A DNA stretch of 64,000 bases from Thermosipho ferrireducens (GTDB lineage Bacteria > Thermotogota > Thermotogae > Thermotogales > Fervidobacteriaceae), in the NCBI RefSeq assembly GCF_017358165.1, contig NZ_CP071446.1, positions 496,001-560,000 of the forward strand. Reading direction: 5' to 3'. The notes beneath the pieces are model-generated. The model did no database searches, was not told the DNA's origin, and saw nothing but the letters and a program-made list of their open reading frames with translations. The position numbers were made by a program, and so were the translations under genes. The stretch's first letter is position 1. Each line of letters opens with the position of its first letter. This document shows, in pieces, positions 26,602-35,666 of the stretch.

Positions 26602-28515
26602 TTGACACCGGAAAAATTCTTAGACCTTCTTGACTCCGAACAACAAGAGGCGGTAATAAACTCCACTGGAAAGGTTCTTGTAATCGCAGGCCCGGGAAGC
26701 GGCAAAACACGTGTAATTACGTACAAAATAGCATATCTCATAAGAAGCGGAATAAAACCTCACGAAATAATGCTTGTAACCTTTACAAAAGCGGCTGCGC
26801 GTGAAATGATCCAACGCGCAAAAAATGTTTCACACTCAACCTTAGACGGAATAACTGCCGGTACATTTCACCACATATGCAACATATTCCTGAGAAAATA
26901 TGGAAAAACAATCAACATAAATCCAAACTTCACCATTCTTGACAGTGAAGACGCAAAAGACATTATGGAAAGCGCAAGAAGTGAAATTGTTCCCAAATCT
27001 GAACGAAAACACATTCCATCAGCCAAACAACTCCTGACAATAAATTCTTACATGAACAACACCTTATGCTCGCTCCGAGAATCAATCGCAAAACTCAACC
27101 CAAAATTTTTAGAAGCCGAACACATCATAGAACAGATACTAATAAAATACTCTGCAGAAAAAAACGAACAAAATGCACTTGATTACGATGACCTTTTAAT
27201 AAACACTCTGCATATCCTTTCAACAGACTCGTATATCCGAAAGCGAGAATCTACAAAACTGAAATGGATTTTAGTTGACGAATTTCAGGACACTAACATT
27301 GTCCAATACAAAATAGCAGAGCTTTTATCTGAAACTCACGGCAATCTCATGGTAGTTGGTGATGATGCACAAAGTATTTACTCCTTTAGAGGTGCACGAT
27401 TTGAAAACGTTGTTGAATTTCAAAAAAATGCCAGAATTTTCAAAATTCAAACCAATTACAGAAGCTCACAGGAACTGGTTAATTTCATAAACGAAATGCT
27501 CCCGGCAAAATCTGTTCCAAAAAAACTCAAAGCAATCAGAAAAACAGGTATAAAACCATTCTTAGTTGAAGTTTTTGACCATTACGACGAAGCAGATTTT
27601 GTTGCAAATGAAATCTTGAATTTCCATACTGAAGGGATTAACTTAAACGAAATCGCTGTACTCTACAGAGCTCACTCCCACTCCTTAGAACTTCAACTGG
27701 CTCTTTCAAAACTTGGTATTCCATTTAGGATATTCTCAGGACTACGTTTTACAGAAACAGCACACGTCAAAGATGTACTTGCATTTCTAAAAACTACTGT
27801 CAATCCTAAAGAAAAAGTTTCCTGGCTCAGAGTATTAAAGTTACTAAACGGAATAGGAAAAATAAAAGCCAATAGAATAAGCAACAAAATTATAGGCTCA
27901 GAAACACCTTACCAGACACTCACACAAATCAAAGAAAAAAGCGATGACTTTTCAAAATTGAAAAAAATATACCAGGATTCTCTAAAACTGGAAAATCCAG
28001 GTGATCGAATAAAGAAATTTTATGAAATATTCTACAACGAACACCTCGAGTATACCTATGATAACTATAGAGAAAGAAAAGAGGATCTGGAAAGACTAAT
28101 TGAAATGGCAAGCTTTTACAGAAGTACCGAAGAATTTCTCACGGATGTACTTGTAAGCGAGTCATTTGAAATAACAAATAGTAACCTTGAACAACTCGAA
28201 TACGACGAAAAAGTTACTCTAACCACGGTGCACCAGGCAAAAGGTCTGGAGTGGAAAGTTGTTTTCATAATAAGTGTAAATCCCGGAGATTTTCCCCACA
28301 TAATGTCACTTAGAGATGGGAATATCGATGAGGAAGAACGTTTATTTTACGTAGCTATTACCCGCGCAAAAGATTATCTGTATATAATTTACAGCGCTGG
28401 AGGATCATCAAGAATTTTATATGGAAACGACTACATTTTAAGGTGCGGGAAAAGTTTCATCGACAAAATTCCATTTCATCTTGTTGAACACATTGAATAC
28501 AAAGTGAGGCGATAA
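26602..28515 (+). CDS. UvrD/PcrA-type superfamily 1 DNA helicase
   Basis: This 637-residue helicase has the ordered SF1A motifs: Walker A IAGPGSGKTRVI (about residues 28-39), TFTKAAAREM, VDEFQDTN, DDAQSIYSFRGA, QTNYRSSQEL, TVHQAKGLEWKVVF and YVAITRAKDYLYI. Such enzymes unwind DNA in repair and displace blocked proteins or RNA polymerase. It is a little shorter than PcrA (about 720) and lacks the usual C-terminal tail that contacts RNA polymerase. The start is TTG after GAGGAAAGGGTG. It opens a long run of overlapping plus-strand genes. Confidence 0.92.
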   Translation: MTPEKFLDLLDSEQQEAVINSTGKVLVIAGPGSGKTRVITYKIAYLIRSGIKPHEIMLVTFTKAAAREMIQRAKNVSHSTLDGITAGTFHHICNIFLRKYGKTININPNFTILDSEDAKDIMESARSEIVPKSERKHIPSAKQLLTINSYMNNTLCSLRESIAKLNPKFLEAEHIIEQILIKYSAEKNEQNALDYDDLLINTLHILSTDSYIRKRESTKLKWILVDEFQDTNIVQYKIAELLSETHGNLMVVGDDAQSIYSFRGARFENVVEFQKNARIFKIQTNYRSSQELVNFINEMLPAKSVPKKLKAIRKTGIKPFLVEVFDHYDEADFVANEILNFHTEGINLNEIAVLYRAHSHSLELQLALSKLGIPFRIFSGLRFTETAHVKDVLAFLKTTVNPKEKVSWLRVLKLLNGIGKIKANRISNKIIGSETPYQTLTQIKEKSDDFSKLKKIYQDSLKLENPGDRIKKFYEIFYNEHLEYTYDNYRERKEDLERLIEMASFYRSTEEFLTDVLVSESFEITNSNLEQLEYDEKVTLTTVHQAKGLEWKVVFIISVNPGDFPHIMSLRDGNIDEEERLFYVAITRAKDYLYIIYSAGGSSRILYGNDYILRCGKSFIDKIPFHLVEHIEYKVRR

Positions 28516-28518
28516 TTT

Positions 28519-29280
28519 CTGGGAAAAATATTCGTTGGAACAAGTGGTTTTTCGTTTGGCGATTGGATAGGGGAAGTTTATCCTCGGGATATAAAAAATT
28601 CAGAGATGCTAAGCTTTTATTGTTTGAAATATGGATTTCCAACAGTTGAACTCAACTACACTTTTTACAGGATGCCATCTTACCGTTCAATTGTAAATTT
28701 TGCTCGTAAAACACCTCAAAATTTTGTATTTGCTGTAAAGTTGTTTGGGGGAATAACTCACGAAAAAAATATAGAGCATGTTGAAAAATTTCTCGAAGCT
28801 ACCAAAATACTTTTAGAAGAGCGTCGAATTGTCGGATACTTGGCCCAATTTCCATTTTCGTTTAAACTTACAAAAGAAAATGTAAGATTTTTAATGCTTT
28901 TGGCTGATAAAATTCCGAAACTTTTTGTTGAATTCAGGCACAATTCATGGAGCATGTGGAAAAACAATTTAGAAGATACTGAAATAGTCACAGTGGATCT
29001 TCCAAAAATACCTGGAATGTATCCTTTCGAAATAAAAGCGAACAAGATCCTTTATGTTCGCCTCCACGGAAAAAACATGAAATGGTTTGAAGAAAATGCG
29101 AAAAAGCGTTATGATTATTTTTATACAAAAGAAGAATTAGAACTTATACTAAAAAAAATTAAAACCTTTCACGGAGATATCTTTGTTTACTTTAATAACT
29201 GTTACAGAGGGAACGCTTTAAAAAACGCTTTACTTTTCAGGAATTTATCTGGTGGTGAAAAAATTGGCTTTTTTGAATAG
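28519..29280 (+). CDS. DUF72/YecE family protein
   Basis: The protein is a TIM-barrel-like DUF72 member. The N-terminal signature KIFVGTSGFSFGDWIGEVYP is present only if translation begins upstream of the first ATG (28606), at CTG 28519; no ATG, GTG or TTG lies between the uvrD stop and this signature. Other family marks are VELNYTFYRMP, FVFAVKLFG, FVEFRHNSW and LYVRLHG. From CTG the length is 253 residues, normal for the family. A GAGG lies about 9 bp upstream, inside the end of uvrD. Function of DUF72 is unknown. The 3' end overlaps the sigma factor gene. Confidence 0.8.
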   Translation: MGKIFVGTSGFSFGDWIGEVYPRDIKNSEMLSFYCLKYGFPTVELNYTFYRMPSYRSIVNFARKTPQNFVFAVKLFGGITHEKNIEHVEKFLEATKILLEERRIVGYLAQFPFSFKLTKENVRFLMLLADKIPKLFVEFRHNSWSMWKNNLEDTEIVTVDLPKIPGMYPFEIKANKILYVRLHGKNMKWFEENAKKRYDYFYTKEELELILKKIKTFHGDIFVYFNNCYRGNALKNALLFRNLSGGEKIGFFE

Positions 29281-29887
29281 AAAAGAACATAAGAAAGCCC
29301 AACATAGTCAAATAAATGACAGGACAAGTTATACAGAATTTATTGAAGCGCTAAAAAGTGGTAAAGAATGGGCATATAGAAAACTTTACAGAGAATACGC
29401 CCCTAAAATTGGTTCACTTGCAAGAACCTATTTTAATACAGATGATGTGGACGATGTAATTCAAGAAGTGATGTTAAGAATATACAAGGGAATAAAAAAA
29501 TTCAAAGGCCACTCGAGCCTATCAACGTGGATATACCGAATTACAATAAATGTGTGCAATTCTTTGTATGAAAAATATAAAAAGAAAAACGAAAAGACTT
29601 TCAGCGTTGAAAGTTCAGGTGATGAGAATAAAGAGATACAAATCGAAGATTTTAATAAAGATGTCCAGAGAGAAGTGGAATTGGAAATTTTGTACGAAAA
29701 AATACTTGAAATACTCGAAAAACTTCCAGAGCAGGAACGTATATTAATAAAACTTAGAGATATAGACGAGCTGTCTTATTCTGAAATAGCCAACATTTTG
29801 AATATTCCAGAAGGTACTGTAAAAAGCAGATTGCATAACGCAAGAGCTCATCTGAAGAAAGCGATCAAGGAGGCAGGATTGTTATGA
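29252..29887 (+). CDS. ECF-type RNA polymerase sigma factor
   Basis: A 211-residue sigma-70 family protein with only regions 2 and 4. Region 2 runs from YREYAPKIGSLARTYF through DDVDDVIQEVMLRIYKGIKK to STWIYRITINVC. Region 4 runs from LEKLPEQERILIKLRDIDEL to the helix-turn-helix IANILNIPEGTVKSRLHNAR. About 40 extra residues precede region 2. The start is uncertain: GTG at 29252 or 29255 overlaps the DUF72 gene by about 28 bp. The next gene overlaps by four bases and encodes a small membrane protein, the usual arrangement of an ECF sigma and its anti-sigma. Confidence 0.9.
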   Translation: MVKKLAFLNRKEHKKAQHSQINDRTSYTEFIEALKSGKEWAYRKLYREYAPKIGSLARTYFNTDDVDDVIQEVMLRIYKGIKKFKGHSSLSTWIYRITINVCNSLYEKYKKKNEKTFSVESSGDENKEIQIEDFNKDVQREVELEILYEKILEILEKLPEQERILIKLRDIDELSYSEIANILNIPEGTVKSRLHNARAHLKKAIKEAGLL

Positions 29888-30189
29888 AAGATGAAGAGTT
29901 GTATTTTAAGGTGTTAAAAGCGATTAACAGTCGAACTTGCTACAAGCCAGGTACATTATTGGAAGATAAGATTATAAAAGAGATATCTCGAAAAAGAAAA
30001 AACAACTTTTTTAAAACTTTTGTTATAGCACTTCTTGTTACAACTGCAGCGACATTTATGCTTGTTGATTTAATTTCTTTGAAAAACAAAAATTCAGAAG
30101 TATTATATTCTTCCAGCAATATAGAACAACAGATTCCTAAAAAATTTGAGCCTATATATAATATAAGCCTTGTAAGTGATGGGTTTTAG
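29884..30189 (+). CDS. Putative membrane anti-sigma factor
   Basis: A 101-residue protein with a 45-residue charged N-terminal part. One membrane helix (FVIALLVTTAATFMLVDLI, about residues 44-62) and a short outer part follow. No zinc motif (HxxxCxxC) is seen and the cytoplasmic part is shorter than usual for zinc-binding anti-sigma domains. The ATGA overlap with the sigma gene and the single-helix layout make it the best candidate to hold the sigma factor at the membrane. This is inference from position and topology, not from a recognised domain. Confidence 0.6.
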   Translation: MKDEELYFKVLKAINSRTCYKPGTLLEDKIIKEISRKRKNNFFKTFVIALLVTTAATFMLVDLISLKNKNSEVLYSSSNIEQQIPKKFEPIYNISLVSDGF

Positions 30190-30221
30190 ATTGAGTCGAG
30201 ACAGATTGAGGTGAACCACTT

Positions 30222-30941
30222 ATGAAAAAAACTCTTGGAATAGTGTACATTATAATTTTTGTGAGCATTATTTTCCCGGAAACCTATCATGCTTTTAGAT
30301 TTATATTAGAATACGGTAAAAATTTTCAGACATTCAGATACGAAGAAATTTATTACAAAGATGGTGACAAAATAGTAATTGTAAAAGGTCCCAAAAAGAT
30401 AACCTGGGTAAAACTTGGAAATAATTACTATATAGGTACTACCAATAAACTATTGAAATGTCCTCCAATTAAAGATCTTGAAGACATATTTAAAAAATAC
30501 GCTTCAGAGCATAAATTAGGTCTAAACATGGATGGGGAAATAACAATTGTAGAAAATGCATTTTCAATTAAAGTGCAAACTCTTAATGGGAAAATCTACA
30601 AAATCATAAGAAAATTTAAAGATGTTTCCACTGAAATGCAATATACCTATGTCCCCAGCGTGTTTACATTTGATGAAATATTGGAGAGGTACGTATTAAT
30701 TGAAAAAAGTTATATACCTGAAAGAATGTATAAAATTTTTAATGTTTTTCTGTGGTTTTCGGTAAGTTACATAAATAACAAATTAATAGTGAAAGCTGTT
30801 GATAAAGAAGGAGAAGAAGCTATTTTAGAAATTTCTGATAAATCTGGAGATTACAAAATAGATGAATACTATTTAACAATCAAGAAAGCTTCTGGAAAAA
30901 CATGGAAGGAAATAGAAAATGCGCTCGGCGATAATAATTGA
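30222..30941 (+). CDS. Exported protein next to the ECF sigma genes (possible RseB/LolA-like)
   Basis: The 239-residue protein starts with a signal-like segment (KKTLGIVYIIIFVSIIFPET), followed by mostly beta-strand sequence with repeated Ile/Val/Lys alternation. The pattern (an FQTFRYEEIYYKDGDKIVIV strand pair, WVKLGNNYYIG) resembles the unclosed beta-barrel of LolA/RseB-type proteins. No lipobox Cys is seen. Its place after sigma and anti-sigma would fit an outside sensor arm such as RseB, but the similarity is weak. Its 3' end overlaps the radical SAM gene by about 20 bp. Function is not known. Confidence 0.5.
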   Translation: MKKTLGIVYIIIFVSIIFPETYHAFRFILEYGKNFQTFRYEEIYYKDGDKIVIVKGPKKITWVKLGNNYYIGTTNKLLKCPPIKDLEDIFKKYASEHKLGLNMDGEITIVENAFSIKVQTLNGKIYKIIRKFKDVSTEMQYTYVPSVFTFDEILERYVLIEKSYIPERMYKIFNVFLWFSVSYINNKLIVKAVDKEGEEAILEISDKSGDYKIDEYYLTIKKASGKTWKEIENALGDNN

Positions 30942-32472
30942 TGGATATGTAGATGAGCCTGCTGTACTTGGAGTTCCACCATATGTAAGTACCTATCCCC
31001 GCTATATAGCGGGAACTTTATTTTTAAAAGATTTTGATGTTAGATACACTACAATAGATGAGGTGAGAAAAAAAGAGCAATGGGATAGTTTTAATGAATA
31101 TGATGTATTGGTTATTATCAGTGGAGTAACTGTTCCAGGAAGATACATTGGAGGCACACCCATCACGTTAAAAGAGATAGAGAAAATATTTTCAAAAAAT
31201 AAAAAACCATTCAGAATACTTACAGGAGCTGTATTACAAAACAGCAGAGAAGTTTTAAAAAACATTGGAGCAGATGAATTTGTTGAAGATTTTATTGAAT
31301 ATGCATTTGAAACAAATAATTACGAAATTAAAAGAACTGTCGCAGTAGAAGGTGCAAGAATTGTAAAATACCATCCTCGTTTTCCTGATATTATCTGCGA
31401 GATAGAAGTTTCACTTGGATGTGAAAGAAAAAACTACTGTACTTTCTGTAGTGAACCAATATTACACAAAGGTTTTTCTTCAAGACCTCTAAAAGATATA
31501 GTAGACGAAATAGAAGCATTGTACAAAGCTGGTGTAAAAGCTTTTAGATTGGGACGAAGCGCGAACATATTGGCTTATGGTATGGAAAAAAATTCTGGTA
31601 AAGTTAACAATAACTTAATATACGAGTTGTATAATAGTATAAGAAATGTTGCACCACAGTTAGAGGTTTTGCATACAGATAACGCCAATCCTGCTTTTAT
31701 AGCAAGAAATTATCCTGAGATAGTAAATGCACTTGAAACCATTGTTAAATATAATACTGAAGGTGATGTATTATCATTTGGTGTTGAGTCTTTTGATCCA
31801 TATGTAAGAAAAAGAAACAATATAGATGGTACAGTAGAGGAAATAGATTTTGCTATAAAAATTGTAAATGAAATTGGTAAAGTTAGAACCAGAAATGGGA
31901 TTCCAAAACTTTTGCCAGGATTAAATTTTATATTTGGATTACCAGGAGAAAAAAAGCGTTCTTATGAAATATTATATGAAAAGTTGAATAACTATCTTTG
32001 TGATAACATTTTAATCAGGAGAATAAATCTCAGACAGGTGATAGTGGTTCCTGAAACACCGTTATGGTTTTATTCAAAAAGAAAAAAAATAAAGTTTGAT
32101 CACAGACTTTTCAAGCATTACAAATATTTAATTAGAAACAAAATAGATATTGAAATGATTAAAAGAGTGTTTCCAATTGGAACAAGAATAAAGAATGTAA
32201 TACCTGAATATCACGAGGGAAAATTGACATTTGCAAGACCACTTGGAACGTATCCTATCCTTGTGGGGATACCAGCGCATTTAGATAAAAAACGCGACAT
32301 TTTGGTGGTGGGGTATGGTCCAAGATCGCTGACAGGAATAAGGGCGGATATAAAAATTTCAGAAGCAACAATGGACGAGTTAATGGCTATTCCAGGTATT
32401 GGAAGAAAAACAGCAGAAACGATTAAGGCAAAAGCTCCAGAAAGTTTAGTCAATACATTGTTGGGGGGGTAA
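30919..32472 (+). CDS. Radical SAM protein with C-terminal helix-hairpin-helix (COG1031-like)
   Basis: A 517-residue protein. The first ~150 residues look like a cobalamin-binding-like Rossmann part (SAIIIDGYVDEPAVLGVPPY onward). The radical SAM core follows, with the cluster cysteines in SLGCERKNYCTFCSEP, spaced Cx5Cx2C rather than the common Cx3Cx2C. Barrel motifs such as FRLGRSANIL and FGVESFDPYVRKRNN come next. The end carries a helix-hairpin-helix (TMDELMAIPGIGRKTAETI). This matches a family of radical SAM enzymes with an HhH tail found in archaea and Thermotogota, of unknown reaction; the HhH suggests nucleic acid contact. It overlaps the upstream gene and is directly followed by the GGDEF gene. 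Confidence 0.85.
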   Translation: MRSAIIIDGYVDEPAVLGVPPYVSTYPRYIAGTLFLKDFDVRYTTIDEVRKKEQWDSFNEYDVLVIISGVTVPGRYIGGTPITLKEIEKIFSKNKKPFRILTGAVLQNSREVLKNIGADEFVEDFIEYAFETNNYEIKRTVAVEGARIVKYHPRFPDIICEIEVSLGCERKNYCTFCSEPILHKGFSSRPLKDIVDEIEALYKAGVKAFRLGRSANILAYGMEKNSGKVNNNLIYELYNSIRNVAPQLEVLHTDNANPAFIARNYPEIVNALETIVKYNTEGDVLSFGVESFDPYVRKRNNIDGTVEEIDFAIKIVNEIGKVRTRNGIPKLLPGLNFIFGLPGEKKRSYEILYEKLNNYLCDNILIRRINLRQVIVVPETPLWFYSKRKKIKFDHRLFKHYKYLIRNKIDIEMIKRVFPIGTRIKNVIPEYHEGKLTFARPLGTYPILVGIPAHLDKKRDILVVGYGPRSLTGIRADIKISEATMDELMAIPGIGRKTAETIKAKAPESLVNTLLGG

Positions 32473-32473
32473 T

Positions 32474-33460
32474 TTGTTCTTAAATTATTTAAAAGAACAT
32501 ATTGATTTACTTACTTCGAATATTCTTTTAGAATCTTCGATAAAGGTCATAAAGCATGAAAATGGAAATATAGAAAAATTTTTCCACGAACTTATGAAAA
32601 AAATACGACCACATTTCCAGTATGATGGATGGTCTGTAATAGCGCGTGATGAAAGTAATGAACCAAGTTTTATAGCCTTATCGCACGTGTATGAAAGATT
32701 TGAAGTAGAGGAAATAAATGAAAAATTAAAACGGCTGGAAAATCCGATGTACATGAAAGTTATAAGAAAAGGAGAACTCATTCATGTTAAAAATCTGGAA
32801 AGGGAAAGAATATGGTTTCCTTATAAAAAAATAAGAGCGTGGACAGGTGTACCACTCTACATTAATAATCAGCTTTTTGGTGTTTTAAATTTTGATTTTT
32901 TTAGATATAAAAAGTTGAAATTGAAAGAAAGATTATTTCTGGAAAGTTTTGTAAAAAACTTTCGAAAGTACAGCATAGATTTTCATGTGCTTCGTGAAAT
33001 AATTGAAGATTCAAGTAAAGATCCACTCACAGGGTTGAGAAACAGACAATATCTTGAGTCTTTGTGCAACCAGGAAAATGAAAAACTGACATTTGTATTC
33101 TGTGATTTGAACAAGTTTAAGCAAATAAATGATACGTATGGTCATCGAATAGGTGATGAAGTTTTAAAAATTATTGCAAGAAGAATACGTAATGTTTTAA
33201 AATCATCTGATGAAATTGTTCGTTATGGTGGAGATGAGTTTGTTATTGTTACAAAGACGGTAAATGAAAATGTAATAAGAGATCTTATAAATAGAGTAAA
33301 AAAAGCAGTTTCAGGGTATAAAATAAATATTGAGGGTCTTGAAATTTTTTTGAATATTTCCTGTGGTTATGCGATTTATCCAGATGACGGAGAGGATTTA
33401 TGGGAAATTTTGCATGTTGCTGATTTAAGGATGTACGAGGACAAAGGTGAAATAAAATGA
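32474..33460 (+). CDS. GAF-like plus GGDEF diguanylate cyclase
   Basis: The 328-residue protein has an N-terminal sensor of about 160 residues. It resembles a GAF domain (YDGWSVIARDESNEPSFIAL, then IRAWTGVPLYINNQLFGVLN). A complete GGDEF domain follows: SKDPLTGLRNRQYLES, FCDLNKFKQINDTYGH and RYGGDEFVIV. The intact GGDEF suggests it makes cyclic di-GMP. The RxxD inhibitory site expected five residues before GGDEF is absent (KSSD instead), so product feedback may be lost. No membrane helix is seen. The start is TTG after a G-rich site. The stop overlaps the start of the HD-GYP gene (ATGA). Confidence 0.88.
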   Translation: MFLNYLKEHIDLLTSNILLESSIKVIKHENGNIEKFFHELMKKIRPHFQYDGWSVIARDESNEPSFIALSHVYERFEVEEINEKLKRLENPMYMKVIRKGELIHVKNLERERIWFPYKKIRAWTGVPLYINNQLFGVLNFDFFRYKKLKLKERLFLESFVKNFRKYSIDFHVLREIIEDSSKDPLTGLRNRQYLESLCNQENEKLTFVFCDLNKFKQINDTYGHRIGDEVLKIIARRIRNVLKSSDEIVRYGGDEFVIVTKTVNENVIRDLINRVKKAVSGYKINIEGLEIFLNISCGYAIYPDDGEDLWEILHVADLRMYEDKGEIK

Positions 33461-34689
33461 TAAGTATCTTGTATAAACTTTTAAAGTTAGTTCCAAATTT
33501 AGGTGTTCATTCATTACAGGTAGCGTTTCTGGCGTCGGAAATTGCTAAAGAATTAGGACTTGACAGTTCATTTGCATTTAAAACAGGATATCTTCATGAT
33601 ATTGGTGTGCTCGCTCCACATCAGAGTGTGGTGTTAGATGACATAAATACAAGTTTTCTTATACATCACGATGTACCAAGCCTTAATGAAATGGTAAGGA
33701 TTCACACTGTCGTTGGGAGTTTTATTTTTGGGCAATCGAATATTTTTTCAGATATTGCAGACATAGTTTTAAAACATCATGCACTCCCAAAGTTTTTAAA
33801 TGAAAATTTAGAAGAAGATGTATATGCCAATATTATTTCTATTTCTGAAGAGATATCGAAATATCATTTTATAAATAAGGAAGTAGGATTTGAAGATATT
33901 TTTTATCCGCTTGTCTCTATTCAAAATCGATTTTTTAAAAATATATTTGACATAGCAATAGATCTTATAAAAAGGGAGTATATTCTCTGGACGCTTGAAG
34001 ATATAAGAAAAGGAATAGTGAGAAATGAACTAATCATTTCCGAAGAATCTGGAGGGTTAAATAATGAGCAACTAATTGAAATAGGAGTAATCGCATCGTT
34101 TATAGTTGATGCCAAAAGCCGTTTTACAAAGGAGCATTCCTGGCGTGTTGCAAAAGTTGCTTCACGAATGGCTGAAATAGCAAAATTAGATGAAAAAAAT
34201 TTTTTTATAGCTGGACTTTTTCATGATATAGGAAAAATTACCACACCTATTGGAATTCTTGAAAAAAAAGGAAAACTTACACGTGAAGAAATGGAAATTA
34301 TGAAAAAACATGTGTATTATAGTTATCTTATACTTTTAGATTATTCACAGCACCCCTGGTTTTGGCCAGCAGTTCGTCATCAAGAAAGGCTTAATGGCAA
34401 AGGGTATCCGTGGAAACTTACAAAAGAAGAAATGACATTGGAAGATGAGATTATGCAAACAGCAGATTATTTTTCTGCCTTCCTTGAAGAAAGACCTTAT
34501 CGAGAAGCATTTACCATGGAAAAGGCGTTTGAAATGGTTGTTAAAGCCTCTGAGAAAGGGTTGTTATCTAAAGAAAGTGTAGAAATATTAAATGAAACAT
34601 TAAAAACAAAAGAAGATTTTAGCTCGCTCGAATATGTAACAGAATTTCAAAAGAATATTAATTTATTTGTTCAGGGACTTATTCATTAG
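33457..34689 (+). CDS. HD-GYP domain protein (putative cyclic di-GMP phosphodiesterase)
   Basis: The 410-residue protein has two HD-type parts. The first (FKTGYLHDIGVLAPHQS, then LIHHDVP and LKHHALP) is a full-looking HD domain of the HDOD or plain HD type. The second is HD-GYP: HSWRVAKVAS, FHDIGKITTPIGILEKKGKL and RHQERLNGKGYPWKL, with the GYP triad intact. HD-GYP proteins degrade cyclic di-GMP or related dinucleotides. The gene overlaps the diguanylate cyclase gene by four bases, so maker and breaker are translated together. Its 3' end overlaps the facing CBS-ATPase gene by four bases. Confidence 0.88.
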   Translation: MISILYKLLKLVPNLGVHSLQVAFLASEIAKELGLDSSFAFKTGYLHDIGVLAPHQSVVLDDINTSFLIHHDVPSLNEMVRIHTVVGSFIFGQSNIFSDIADIVLKHHALPKFLNENLEEDVYANIISISEEISKYHFINKEVGFEDIFYPLVSIQNRFFKNIFDIAIDLIKREYILWTLEDIRKGIVRNELIISEESGGLNNEQLIEIGVIASFIVDAKSRFTKEHSWRVAKVASRMAEIAKLDEKNFFIAGLFHDIGKITTPIGILEKKGKLTREEMEIMKKHVYYSYLILLDYSQHPWFWPAVRHQERLNGKGYPWKLTKEEMTLEDEIMQTADYFSAFLEERPYREAFTMEKAFEMVVKASEKGLLSKESVEILNETLKTKEDFSSLEYVTEFQKNINLFVQGLIH

Positions 34690-35618
34690 CTATTTGATTT
34701 TTTGAAAAAAATCATTTCAAGGATTACACCTTTACCTCTTTCCGAGAGAACCACCATTTTATCTGAATATCTTTTTATATTAGGTAATCCCATTCCTGCA
34801 CCAAAACCAAGCTCTCGAACATGATCAGGAGCAGTTGAATAGCCTTCTTTCATAGCAAGTTCTAAATTCTCAATTCCTCTTCCTTTGTCTTCAACCCGGA
34901 CAACAATTGAATCGTCTTTGAGAAAGCAAAAGATTTCACCAGTACTTCCGCTATGAATTACAACATTAGCTTCAGCTTCGTATACACTAATTGCTATTCT
35001 TCTTATTAATTGTTCATCTATATTGTTGTTCTTCAGGAACTTCTTTAGTTGAGCTGCGCCAATTCCTATTGAATTTACATCGTAATAATCAATAAGAAAA
35101 TAGAAATTTGCTCCAGATTTGTCGATATTTTGCCCGGTTATTAAAGATTTATCAAAATCTTTTTCAAGTGCTTCTCTGCGTCTTTCATCGTGCAAATATA
35201 ACAAACCTAACTTTAACGCAACAGCTTTTAAAATATCATTTTTTGTTATAATTCCAACTAACTTTCCATTGGAATCTATTACCGGAAAGCGGCCGTATCC
35301 ATATTTCTCAAAATATTTCATAACATCACTTAACGTTTCGTTGACATCTATTGTAATGACCCGTCTACTCATATGATCTTCGACTTTTTCATTTAGCCTT
35401 CGAGCCTCTATACACTTTATGATATCTTCAATACTGATAATTCCAATAACTTTTTTATCGCCATTAACAACAGGTAGCCCGGAAATTCTTTTGAGTCTTA
35501 AAATTTCTCTGACCTGTGCTATTGATCTGTTTGGAAGTACATAAATCACATCCTGGTTCATAAATTCTGACACTTTCATGTGTGCAAATATCTTTTGAAC
35601 TTTTTCTAAAACGTCCAT
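34686..35618 (-). CDS. CBS-pair protein fused to RsbW-like histidine-kinase-type ATPase
   Basis: A 310-residue cytoplasmic protein. Residues 15-140 form two CBS domains (SEFMNQDVIYVLPNRSIAQV with ISGLPVVNGDKKVIGIIS; MSRRVITIDVNETL with GRFPVIDSNGKLVGIITKND). After a linker comes an anti-sigma-type ATPase domain with YEAEANVVIHSG (N box), VEDKGRGIENLELAM (G1) and LGFGAGMGLPNIKRYS (G2). CBS pairs sense adenine nucleotides or SAM, and RsbW/SpoIIAB-type domains phosphorylate partner proteins. In Clostridia and Thermotogota such fusions sit near hydrogenase-linked signalling genes; none is seen here. The target is unknown. Confidence 0.88.
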   Translation of the reverse strand: MDVLEKVQKIFAHMKVSEFMNQDVIYVLPNRSIAQVREILRLKRISGLPVVNGDKKVIGIISIEDIIKCIEARRLNEKVEDHMSRRVITIDVNETLSDVMKYFEKYGYGRFPVIDSNGKLVGIITKNDILKAVALKLGLLYLHDERRREALEKDFDKSLITGQNIDKSGANFYFLIDYYDVNSIGIGAAQLKKFLKNNNIDEQLIRRIAISVYEAEANVVIHSGSTGEIFCFLKDDSIVVRVEDKGRGIENLELAMKEGYSTAPDHVRELGFGAGMGLPNIKRYSDKMVVLSERGKGVILEMIFFKKSNS

Positions 35619-35666
35619 AAATTCCTCCCTATGTATACAAAAGTAGATTTTATTTCACTTTAGTTA

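Noticed and set aside
26602-29280. A UvrD-DUF72 fusion by stop readthrough
   Set aside because: The frames are continuous across TAA 28513, but a near-by GAGG and CTG give a simpler start, and no fusion family is known to me.
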